Shown: piece after piece, positions 9,565 through 17,960 of the stretch
Layout: each line of letters starts with the position of its first letter
Position numbering within the stretch: the stretch's first letter is position 1
Translations under genes and position numbers: made by a program
Notes under the pieces: model-generated
Databases searched by the model: none
The model's input: only the letters and a program-made list of their open reading frames with translations
What the model was told of the DNA's origin: nothing
Assembly: GCA_963735055.1 (NCBI GenBank)
Contig: CAVTJN010000019.1
Coordinates: 62,001 to 126,000 of the forward strand
DNA length: 64,000 nucleotides
Reading direction: 5' to 3'
Source of the DNA: JBBITI01 sp963735055
GTDB lineage: Bacteria > Chloroflexota > Dehalococcoidia > Dehalococcoidales > UBA2162

Positions 9565-9911
9565 CCCGAGACTGAGTGACGAGCTCTCCTTCCGTTGCCG
9601 TTTGCGCCCGGCGTCTTTGGCGTGTTTTTCATTGAGATCAATACGTGCATCCGTTCGACGCATCGTGACAGGCCTCTGGGCCTGAAAAGCTTGAATTAGG
9701 TGTTGATCTCAATAGAACATAATACCTTCCGGCGTTCTGCTTTTCGTGCAATACTGTCGATCGTCGCGCGCTCTGTGCGCATCCGCGAAATCGAACGACA
9801 GGAGGTTGACTCAGAACAACGATTGAACGTACCATCAGTGGTTTCCGGCGTGGACGAGGTCTTCGCCGGCTCTGCGTGGTGGTGATAATACGAGGAGGGT
9901 AAAACAGATAC

Positions 9912-10254
9912 ATGCTTAGCAAGATCGGTTTTTGGGCATTCATCATCGGTCTGATTCTCTGTGTGGTCGCCGGTTTCGCTTGGGCAAATAACAATGGCGT
10001 GGTGATAGCCTTGCTAGTACTCGGGCTGATAATCGGCTTCCTCAATGTAACGGCTAAGGAAACCATGCTATTTCTGGTGGCCACGATAGCTCTTATGGTG
10101 GCTGGGCGCGGTATTTGGCCCGCTCACTGTGTTAAGCCTGGGCAAGCATCTGGACAACGTACTGGTCTACGTTGCTACCTTGATGGCGCCGGCGGCGATC
10201 ATCGCGGCGATCAAAGCGTTGTGGGCAGTGGGTAAACCTGGCGAAACCGCTTAA
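9912..10254 (+). CDS. Small integral membrane protein, frame broken once
   Basis: The gene starts MLSKIGFWAFIIGLILC and encodes about three hydrophobic helices with the conserved stretch IGFLNVTAKETMLFLVATIAL. At about 10103-10106 the frame must shift by +1 (one surplus base in gctgggcgc): downstream, the other frame reads GAVFGPLTVLSLGKHLDN and ends ALWAVGKPGETA at the stop 10252-10254, giving about 113 residues and a final hydrophobic helix. Without the shift the tail is polar and unrelated (ends at 10235). This family of uncharacterised membrane proteins is found in Chloroflexota and archaea. Either a sequencing insertion or a recent mutation. Confidence 0.7.
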
Positions 10255-10645
10255 AGCTCGTTGGAACAGCTTAATCCGGTGTGACTGCATGGGTCCTCGA
10301 CGCCGTAGAGGGTGACTAGGTCGGCCGTGGCATTCTGATTGACGGCGCGAAATCGAAGGAGGATACTCCTTTGGGATGTCCTCCTTTGCGCGTGCGAGTG
10401 TGGGTGAGTCTTGTGGTCGCGCCTGGCCTCTGTTCCAAGATCGACCGGACGCGTTCACCACACTCACGGAAGTCAGAATCTTGATCCGCAACGGCGGTGA
10501 GAATACAATTAGTCCCGGCGCGCCCGGCTCTCAAACTCCTGAACCCCTGGCCACCAAGCCGGGACTGCCTCAGGCATTCCCGCACCAATTGTGCCTACCA
10601 GCGGAAACCGGACAGTATCGCAGAATCATTTCTGAGAGCAGTAAC
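10255..10645. other. Intergenic region with one short hairpin
   Basis: About 390 bases before the serpin. The frame upstream of the serpin ATG is open from 10376, but the encoded sequence has no serpin similarity or signal peptide. The only structure noticed is an inverted repeat, AAGGAGGA at 10356-10363 with TCCTCCTT at 10379-10386, which could be a weak terminator of the preceding gene. Confidence 0.35.
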
Positions 10646-11812
10646 ATGAGAAGAAAAGAGGGCGATAACGACATCGCAGCCCTGGTGGCCGGCAACAGCG
10701 CGTTTGCCTTCGATTTGTATCGGACAATACGAAAAAGGGGCACTAACCTGTTCCTCTCACCCTACAGCATTTCGGAAGCACTGGCGATGGCCGTCGCCGG
10801 GGCCCACGGCGACACCTCAAGAGACATGACACAAACCCTTCACTTCAGCCTGCCGCCGGGTCTCCTGCACCCGGCGTTTCATGGTCTTGACCAGCGGCTC
10901 AAGACTCGTGGTCAGGGAGCAAGCGGCCAGGATGATGGCGGTTTCAGGTTACACGTGGTCAACGCCATCTGGGGACAAAAGGGCTATGAGTTCTTGGCGC
11001 CGTTCCTTGACACTCTTGCACAGAACTATGGTTCAGGGTTGCGGGCCCTGGACTTCACAAATGAAACGGAACAGTCGCGGTCCGCCATCAACAAGTGGGT
11101 CAGTGACCAGACTGAGGGAAGAATTCAAGACCTGGTTCCAGCGCGGGCGATCGACCATCTGACGCGGCTCGTCTTAACCAACGCTATCTACTTCAATGCG
11201 GCCTGGAAGCACTCCTTCAACTCGAGTTTGACTGCTGATGGCACTTTCCATCTCATTGGCGATACCGACGTAACCGTTCCCATGATGCAGCAGACCAAAT
11301 CATTCCGCTACGGCGAAGGCGGTGGGTACCAGGCTGTCGAATTGCCCTATGACGGTGATGACCTTTCGATGTTGATCTTGCTCCCTGAAATTGGGCAGCT
11401 TGATGCCCTCGAAAACAAGTTGCAGGCGGGATTCGTTGAGGCAATCGTCGGTGATTTGGCGATGCAGGAAGTGACTCTGGTAATGCCCCGATTTGAATAC
11501 GAGTTCGGTTTCGGACTGAAAGAAGCCCTCAGTATGCTCGGCATGCGGGTAGCCTTTAGTTCGGAGGCGGATTTCTCGGGAATGAACCGCAAGCGCGACC
11601 TTTTCATACAAGATGTTATCCATAAGGCCTTTGTTTCGGTGGATGAAGCCGGAACCAAGGCCGGTGCGGCCACGGCGGTGATAATGACGACCAAATTCGC
11701 GCCTGCGCTGGCAGTCGAGATGAATGTCGACCGTCCTTTCATCTTCCTTATCCGGCACATCGCTACCAAGAGCGTAGTATTTCTGGGACGCGTTCTTCAT
11801 CCCGCGGCATAG
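10646..11812 (+). CDS. Serpin (serine/cysteine protease inhibitor)
   Basis: A complete 388-residue serpin, a suicide inhibitor that traps proteases through insertion of its reactive-centre loop. Family hallmarks: NLFLSPYSISEALAMA near residue 35, LVLTNAIYFNAAWKHSF in the middle, and C-terminal VDRPFIFLIRH. The hinge GTKAGAATAV has small residues and Thr at P14 and P8, as in inhibitory serpins. Counting 17 residues from the conserved Glu places P1-P1' at Lys350-Phe351 (codon 11693-11695). No signal peptide is seen, so it is predicted cytoplasmic with the ATG at 10646. It is convergent with the C11 cysteine peptidase gene, the two ends only 26 bases apart. Confidence 0.95.
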   Translation: MRRKEGDNDIAALVAGNSAFAFDLYRTIRKRGTNLFLSPYSISEALAMAVAGAHGDTSRDMTQTLHFSLPPGLLHPAFHGLDQRLKTRGQGASGQDDGGFRLHVVNAIWGQKGYEFLAPFLDTLAQNYGSGLRALDFTNETEQSRSAINKWVSDQTEGRIQDLVPARAIDHLTRLVLTNAIYFNAAWKHSFNSSLTADGTFHLIGDTDVTVPMMQQTKSFRYGEGGGYQAVELPYDGDDLSMLILLPEIGQLDALENKLQAGFVEAIVGDLAMQEVTLVMPRFEYEFGFGLKEALSMLGMRVAFSSEADFSGMNRKRDLFIQDVIHKAFVSVDEAGTKAGAATAVIMTTKFAPALAVEMNVDRPFIFLIRHIATKSVVFLGRVLHPAA

Positions 11813-11838
11813 GTCGGATTCGACCGGGTCACGCGCGG

Positions 11839-14312
11839 TCATCTCACGGTGATGCGAGTCAGGGCCTGCTGCTGATTACCGTCGAGGTCTTCCACCACAA
11901 AGCCGACCGCATAATCGCCCGCTGCCGCATCCAGTGTCTTCCAGGTGAACATCCGCTGTCCAAAAGTCAGCGTCTTCCCTTCCTGGAAGGCGTCCCCACT
12001 CACCTGGCCGCTGCTGTCCAGGTCCAGCCATCTTTCCAGAACCGTAAACTCGTCGCCGGCCTTGGGTATGATCTCGCGCGGCGCGCTGGCCTCGCTTTCG
12101 CCCGTAAAACCAAACGCCTGGCGCATCACCCCGTCTATGAAGCTAAGGCGCAGCGTTGACCTGTCTCACCGCTGCCAGCGAAAGTATAGGTCCCATCGAC
12201 GGTATAGATAGCGTCTTCGGCACTGCGCCCGTAATCTTGAGGCTTGAACAGGGCCGGTACCGAGGTCGTGCCGTCGCTGATGGCGAAAACCACCGGTTCC
12301 CAAGTGAATTTCAGAGTGAAGTCGCCCTGACCCCAGTCCGGGTAATAGACACCATTTACCTGGCGAGTTACGGAACTCTCCAGGTAGTCCTGGTCAGCTA
12401 CGAAGATGGAATTGGACGCCCGGTCGTAGAAACCGACAAACAGGTAGATGTGGCCCATATTTTCGCCGCTCACATCGGCGCTCAGAGTCACCGACTGGCC
12501 GGGGCCAACTTCGGTACTTGAAGTCGTAACCGGAGACACTGTGATCCCACCGGCAGCCGGAGCACGTACCGACCCACCGGGTGGTACGACGGGGCGGGTG
12601 TCGCTCTCTGCGAACTTCTGGTCGGAATAATGGTAGGCCAGGAAATCATCCCAGAGGGATCGTGTGGCAAAGCGGTTGGCGATGGCAGTGTAGGATTGCG
12701 CTCCCGGTGATCGAGTTCTGGTAGAGCTGGGAGTTGGGGAAGTAGATGGCTATCCCCGTGGATCCCGGCTTCTGAGGACCGTGCTTTTCCGCGATCACCG
12801 CCTGCTTAATTGCGGCCAGGACGCCGTCCGACGCCCTGGGTGATTTCGGCCGTGCTGCTATTTTGCTTGAGCATTTGTACGAAATTGCCCAGGTCAATAT
12901 ATGAAGACGGAACCTGGGAGCCAAAGACGCTGGTATAGCTCTGGGCATAGTCCCTGCTACTGGCCAGAGTCTTCTGGTTGGCGTTCTGGAAAATGAAAGC
13001 CAGGTTGTTCAAGCTGCTGTTCAACGGGCCGATCTTGCCCAGGTCGACTGCCGTTAGTGTGCTGCTCTGCCCGATCTCACGGGCCAACTGCTGCGGCGAA
13101 ACGTCGGATGGTTGGCCGAAAAGACCTCCCATCGGCGAACCCTGACCCAGGAAACTCGGCCCTGGCGCTGCTGTCCAGAATAATCTGGTCATTCTCAATG
13201 TAACCCTGCACGATCAACCTGGCAGAGACTCGGCCCCATCCATGTCAGGGTTCTGGGTCAATCGCCTTGAGGAAGTCGGCGTAAGCCCAGCCCAGGGACG
13301 GTTCCACCTCCTCAGAGGCGACCGCATAACGGGCGTGTGGCTCCAGAGCAGGTAAAGACCTCCAATCTGGCCCATCAAGCAGGCGTCGAGGCCGATCGAC
13401 TTCAAACTTGTCCAGCCCTGTACTCGCCCGGATCTGGCCCAGGGCATCATCCATCTCATTCAGATAGAGCATATCGCCCAGGCGGGCCTCCATAGGAATG
13501 CTGGCGTCCACACTGCCTTTGGGAATGGGGTCGGTCCAGCCACCAGGCCAGCCCATGCCGTGATCCGATAGTATCAGGGCATATTTGTCCGCCGGATAGG
13601 TCTTGATCGCCCAGGTAGCAAAGTCGATCAGAGTCTGGCCGGCGGACATGTTAAGCTCACCCAGGTCGGCAATCTGTTGCGAATGCAACTGTCCCAGGTT
13701 GTTATCCTGGCTGATCAGGAAGCGCTTGGTACTCGTCCAGTCGCCGTCTCCGCTGTAGGCTCCGTTATAGCGGTCGATCTGTGCCACTACTTTGACCCGG
13801 TCGGACGCCCCGGCCTTTTCGGCTTCGTTCAGGTCGAAATAGATGTCCTTTTCCAGGATCTTGTCATCGGCGTCCTGGTAGAGCATAACCAGCCAGGTCT
13901 GGCCAATCTTGGCCGGAGCTTGGCTGGCTACTGCAGGGAGGTTCGTGGTGAACGGAGCAGCTGAAGCAAGACCGGAGATCTGGCCGGTGCCTGAACCACT
14001 GACAGGATTGGTGGGAGGTGGGGTAGTGCCATCTTCGATGCCAGGACCTCCGCAGTACTGCATGCCAAAGACAATAGCAACGATTATGATTACCAGGATG
14101 GTCCCGACACCCCCTAGAAAGCCTTTGCCTCCCGGAAGCGGCAGGCCAGTCCTCCCCCCGGAACCTGAGCTGCTTCCGCCGTAACTGCTCCCGGAGTCTC
14201 GCCTGCGCTGTGGTGCCTCAGCTCGTTCGCGCCCCCCGGGTGGCGCCGCCTCAGGTCTGCGGCGGCGTCCTGCTTCAACTGTGCGCCTGTCTCGATCATC
14301 GCTGGCGGTCAT
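11839..14312 (-). pseudogene. Membrane-anchored clostripain-family (C11) cysteine peptidase, multiply frameshifted
   Basis: Reconstructed product of roughly 820 residues: an Arg- and Ser-rich cytoplasmic tail, one membrane helix (GTILVIIIVAIVFG), a linker, the C11 peptidase core with its catalytic His in LSDHGMGWPGGW (codon 13562-13560) and nucleophile Cys in IGLDACLMGQ (codon 13381-13379), then beta-sandwich-like C-terminal domains. No single frame spans it. Removing single surplus bases near 13398, 13363, 13351, 13260, 13228, 13225, 13150, 12836 and 12702 restores one continuous, well-conserved protein; a further break lies near 12160. Both catalytic residues are intact. The lack of in-frame stops or deletions suggests assembly insertions more than decay. 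Confidence 0.8.
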
Positions 14313-14771
14313 AGCAAGCTCCTGGTCTTAATCGGCTGCTAAAACATCCTAGGATAATACTGTTTCATCGGTTCCGGCATCTGCTGGCCAATGTACCGGT
14401 AGACTTCGGCGTGTCCCTCAATGTCGCTGGAAAGGCCATACTTATTCTTTGAAAATAGCAGGGCAATGAGCCTGAGATGCCTTGATGTTGGCAAGAGTTG
14501 CCTAACGTTTCATTGGTTGCCCGGGATGGCGAATGGCCGCACCATTCGAGGCCATTTTCTCGCACCCATCATAGTCGGTTGTCAGGATAACGGCAAGTCG
14601 AGTGTAAGCAGTCAAGCCGGGGTGGGCCCGCCTGCCTTGTATCTAGCCACCTGCTTGTACTAAGAGGTAAGATATCAACAGGATTTCTAATACTTGGCAT
14701 GAGAGCAAGCCTAAGAAGGAAGTTCATGTTCGGCCTGGTAACTTTGGCCGGAAGAAACAGGAGGTAAAGCC
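14313..14771. other. Divergent intergenic region, nothing recognised
   Basis: About 460 bases between the C11 peptidase (minus) and the GYD gene (plus). No conserved coding sequence or RNA gene recognised; short open frames have no family resemblance. Confidence 0.35.
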
Positions 14772-15017
14772 GTGTTATTCATGAGTCTTTTGTTGCCAAA
14801 GGGAAAAGGGAGAGAAGCTGTTGACTACCTCAAGAACCTCACGGCGCCAAAGGGAATCACAATTCGGGATGTCTGCATCACTTTTGGCCGTTATGATGGT
14901 GTAATACTATTTGAAGCACCTGACGAAAAGAGAGCACTCAATTTCGCACTTGAAGTAGGATTTGCCACTGATTACGTGATAGAAACGCTTAGTGCCGTAC
15001 CGGTGAAGGACCTCTAG
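14772..15017 (+). CDS. GYD-domain protein
   Basis: An 81-residue ferredoxin-like-fold protein of the GYD family, named for the motif seen here as FGRYDGVILFEAPDE. Members are small stand-alone domains of unknown function, related in fold to dimeric alpha-beta barrels. The GTG start at 14772 is fixed by a perfect AGGAGG at 14759-14764, 7 bases upstream; the ATG four codons later lacks this spacing. Confidence 0.85.
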   Translation: MLFMSLLLPKGKGREAVDYLKNLTAPKGITIRDVCITFGRYDGVILFEAPDEKRALNFALEVGFATDYVIETLSAVPVKDL

Positions 15018-15095
15018 AAGCGAAAGAACCGCGAAATGAATAGGATACTGCCATGATCGCCAGGACGCATTTTCCCGCTACTGGAATGATGGTTG

Positions 15096-15713
15096 ATGGA
15101 TAATGAACTGATCACGGCCGTCGCTCTGGGGATAGGGCTCGCTGCCGCTGCCGGCTTCAGGGTATTCGTGCCCATGCTGGTAGCCAGCATAGCCGGGCAT
15201 TTCGGGGTCTTCCCATTGCAGGAGAGTTTCGCCTGGCTGGCAAGCTGGCCCGCGATGCTATGCTTCGGCACGGCCACGCTTTTCGAAATACTTGCGTACT
15301 ACATTCCTCTTGTGGATAACCTGCTTGACAGCATCACCACTCCCCTTGCTGTTGGCGCCGGGACTTTGCTGCTGACCTCGGTCCTTCCCATTGACAACGG
15401 TATGCTCAAATGGCTCACCGGGTTTGTTGTCGGGGGAGGTGTTGCGGCCACGGTGCAAAGCGGCACCGTTCTCGCGAGATTGACCTCCACCGCGACGACC
15501 GGGGGAACGGCGAATCCGCTTGTCGCGACGGGAGAACACGCTGCTGCAGTCGGTACCTCTCTGCTCTCTCTGGTCATTCCACTGGTCGTGGCATCGGTGC
15601 TGCTGGTGCTCGTCGTCACAGTACTGGTGATTTTCCGCAAGAGACTTTTCAGGAGAAAATGCATCTCAAGACAGAAAGGTATGAGGGACTCCGATGAAAC
15701 AAGAAACTCGTGA
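15096..15713 (+). CDS. DUF4126 family membrane protein
   Basis: A 205-residue integral membrane protein. It contains the DUF4126 pattern: an N-terminal GLAAAAGFRVFVPML segment, FEILAYYIPLVDNLLD and the following TPLAVGAGTLL, then several further hydrophobic helices and a basic C-terminal tail (FRKRLFRRK). Function unknown. The ATG at 15096 follows a TTG directly; either may be used. Confidence 0.85.
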   Translation: MDNELITAVALGIGLAAAAGFRVFVPMLVASIAGHFGVFPLQESFAWLASWPAMLCFGTATLFEILAYYIPLVDNLLDSITTPLAVGAGTLLLTSVLPIDNGMLKWLTGFVVGGGVAATVQSGTVLARLTSTATTGGTANPLVATGEHAAAVGTSLLSLVIPLVVASVLLVLVVTVLVIFRKRLFRRKCISRQKGMRDSDETRNS

Positions 15714-15894
15714 GATTGACCAACCCCGGGGCGGCGACCCTCGGTTTGCTGGGTCGATGAATCACGGCGGGACCGCTGATCAGCAGACCGGACCGGCGGG
15801 TCGGACCGCACCCGCCCTGGCTTCGCCCCCAAATTCGTGAGATAATCGGTGGCAGACAGCCCGAAGCTGTCCTGGGGAGCGATGGGAGAGAGAT

Positions 15895-16110
15895 GTGAAC
15901 AACCGGGAATGGCCCTCACAGTCCCCGGGATCGCGGCCTGATCCCTTCGAGAAGGCCGTCGAAGAGTACGGTCTGGCCGACGAAGTATTCCGGGCTGAGC
16001 CGCCGCGGTCCCGGTGGAAGCACGGACTGATCGGGCTCTTCCTGGGGCTGGCCGCCTTCGCCGTGGCGGTGGGCGTGCTACTCCTGGCGCTGGACCAGTG
16101 CATCCGTTGA
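15895..16110 (+). CDS. Small single-pass membrane protein
   Basis: A 71-residue protein with a hydrophilic N-terminal half (FEKAVEEYGLADEVF) and one C-terminal membrane helix (GLIGLFLGLAAFAVAVGVLL) preceded by basic residues (RSRWKHG), predicted N-terminus inside. GTG start with GGGAGAGAG upstream. I do not recognise a family. Confidence 0.55.
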   Translation: MNNREWPSQSPGSRPDPFEKAVEEYGLADEVFRAEPPRSRWKHGLIGLFLGLAAFAVAVGVLLLALDQCIR

Positions 16111-16150
16111 GAGCGCCCTTGTATTTCAGGCTTGAAGGAGGGTCAAGACA

Positions 16151-16592
16151 ATGGTAATGGAAGGTTGCCCGACCTGCGAATGGGTGCGAAAAGCCGATAC
16201 GCTCCAACATTATTCTCCAGAACGAGCACGCCATTGCTTCGGCGGCCGACGAATGGCGGGAAGGACACTGCATCGTCACCTTGAAGAAGCACGTCATCAG
16301 CGTTTCCGGCATTGCGCCGGATGAGTACGCTTCGGTCATGGACCTGCTGGCCAGGGTCTCCAGGGCACTTGAGACGAAGTACGGGACTCGAAAGACTTAC
16401 GTTGTCTCCGTTGGCGACAGTAACAAGTGGCAGCACTTCCATTTCCACCTGTTGCCTAAGCACCGGAGCCTGCCCTCCTACGGTGTCTACGCCGTCCAGA
16501 AGCTCAATGAGGCGGAACCACCGAGACACGCTTCGGCCGAGCAGCAGAAAGCTTTGGCCGATGAACTCAGAGGAATGGTGGCGGGAATCTGA
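16151..16592 (+). CDS. HIT family nucleotide-binding protein, frame broken once
   Basis: Histidine-triad proteins are cytoplasmic nucleotide hydrolases or transferases. The triad is seen as HFHFHLLPK, preceded by VVSVGDSNKWQ. The start ATG at 16151 gives MVMEGCPTCEWVRKADT with a CPTC pair, typical of the N-terminus of this subtype, but the rest of the domain (from IILQNEHAIASAADEWREG) is in the next frame. A single surplus base near 16196-16203 would join the two into a protein of about 146 residues. If not joined, the HIT part would need to start internally near 16281, losing its first strands. Confidence 0.75.
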
Positions 16593-16639
16593 AGGCCGGA
16601 CTCCGGGGAGCGATACCCGACGTCGTTGCGCCGTGCGGC

Positions 16640-17425
16640 TCAGCCAGCGATCTCCATCCCGTCAGTCCGGCGCCAGCGAAGCCATAACGCCCATCCGGTG
16701 ACTGCCAGCGATAGAATGGCGATGTAGATTTCTACCTGAATAGAAGTAAGCAGGCCGGCCCCCAACAAGACCACGGAGTAGTTGGTGGCTCCGTGCAGCA
16801 ACGAAGCAATGAGGTAGAACTGCCAGCCCCGACGTTTGGCCAGTCCGTAACCCGCCAGCGCCGAGACGGCGATGTGAAATGATACGCTGAAGAACCTTTC
16901 CCAGAATCCCATCAGGGACAGCAGGCCACTCGTTGCCACGGTACCCCAGGTCCAGCCGGCGGCGAATATGGTGTTGTGAACCCAGATCGCCTCGAACACG
17001 CCGAATCCGGCTCCGGAGACCGCTCCGGCGATGAGGCCGAACCTGGGGGTGAAGCGCCGGTGATTGCGCCACCAGTAGCAGACCACGGGAACGAGCTTTG
17101 ACGCTTCCTGGACGAGACCGCTGAGAAGAATCTGTGGTATTCCGGCAAGCAGCAGCCAGCGGGTAAGTGTCCCCTGGTCCCAGAAATGAACGAGAGCTTG
17201 TCCAGCCCAACTCTGGAGGGGGATCTGCACAAAAGCGATGGCCGTCCAGGTTAGAAAGGCGCTGGTGATGCCAACCACCCAAAGCCAGGGCCTCTTGACC
17301 ATTGGTGGCCGGTAGGGCGTGAGCCAGATAGCCCCGAAGATGATGCCGATGGCCACCGCGACCAGAATCAGGGTCCAGCTAAGGCCGGGAAAATTGAAGG
17401 CCGACGTGAAAAAGTGAGTCATTTG
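16640..17425 (-). CDS. PrsW-like integral membrane protein (putative intramembrane metalloprotease)
   Basis: A protein of about 261 residues with about seven hydrophobic segments. Three spaced motifs resemble the PrsW protease family: LVQEASKLVPV (family EExxK, here QExxK), GFGVFEAIW (family FExxxY) and SLLHGATNY (family HxxxD/N). PrsW enzymes cleave membrane-bound anti-sigma factors or toxins. The first Glu of the EExxK motif being Gln makes catalysis uncertain. ATG at 17425 is used; a TTG three codons upstream is possible. No anti-sigma factor gene is adjacent. Confidence 0.6.
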   Translation of the reverse strand, partial: QMTHFFTSAFNFPGLSWTLILVAVAIGIIFGAIWLTPYRPPMVKRPWLWVVGITSAFLTWTAIAFVQIPLQSWAGQALVHFWDQGTLTRWLLLAGIPQILLSGLVQEASKLVPVVCYWWRNHRRFTPRFGLIAGAVSGAGFGVFEAIWVHNTIFAAGWTWGTVATSGLLSLMGFWERFFSVSFHIAVSALAGYGLAKRRGWQFYLIASLLHGATNYSVVLLGAGLLTSIQVEIYIAILSLAVTGWALWLRWRRTDGMEIAG

Positions 17426-17481
17426 ACTCAACACGCTGGCCCAGCTCCCGGAAGGTCTCGGTCAAAAGCCATGACTGACAA

Positions 17482-17895
17482 TTACTCAAACCACTGACCG
17501 GCAACGTGCTGGTCGCTGTCGAAGACCATGCGTACGCCCACTTCTCCCCTGGCATATTTTGCCCTGTAGTGAACCAGGACGTAGCCCTGCTGCTCCTCAA
17601 TTCGCAGGAACTCCTTTGAACCATAGGAGCCCAGCTGGCCATCTATCTGGGCCGAGGTCTTGTCCAGCGTTTCCTGGGTCAGAGCGGCTTTGAACTGGGC
17701 GCTCCCGTACTGGACATACTTGGCCAGGTTCTTCTCGCTTAGACCCTGCAACGTAGTTTCCGTTGCCGGGTCTGCGTAGGCCCGCACCGCGCTCTCATCA
17801 AGAGTCGACTTCGGGCTTGACGTACAAGCGACGCCGACTCCAGCGAGAGCCAGGAGCATCGCAATTACTGGGGCAAATCTGAATACCGTCTTCAT
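17482..17895 (-). CDS. DUF3887-type lipoprotein
   Basis: A 137-residue precursor with a lipoprotein signal peptide (MKTVFRFAPVIAMLLALAG, lipobox ending GVAC at about residue 24). The mature part (DPATETTLQGLSEKNLAKY, later GYVLVHYRAKYARGEVGVRM) resembles DUF3887, an NTF2-like domain of secreted proteins. It lies upstream of, and in the same direction as, the PrsW-like gene, so they may be co-transcribed. Ligand unknown. Confidence 0.75.
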   Translation of the reverse strand: MKTVFRFAPVIAMLLALAGVGVACTSSPKSTLDESAVRAYADPATETTLQGLSEKNLAKYVQYGSAQFKAALTQETLDKTSAQIDGQLGSYGSKEFLRIEEQQGYVLVHYRAKYARGEVGVRMVFDSDQHVAGQWFE

Positions 17896-17960
17896 ATTCT
17901 TGGTTTCCTTCGCATGATAGTGTTGGTCTGAACCGCCAGCCTGTCCCGGCGCCGAATTTT

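Noticed and set aside
9912..10254. Programmed +1 ribosomal frameshift
   Set aside because: No slippery-sequence context is evident, and the same kind of break occurs in many unrelated genes of the window, so a sequence insertion is the simpler explanation.
10376..10645. N-terminal extension of the serpin
   Set aside because: The 90 extra codons have no serpin similarity and no signal peptide; the family alignment begins just after the ATG at 10646.
15694..15840. 48-codon open frame after the DUF4126 gene
   Set aside because: Overlaps the end of DUF4126, is Gly/Pro/Ala rich and has no recognisable features; kept out as unsupported.
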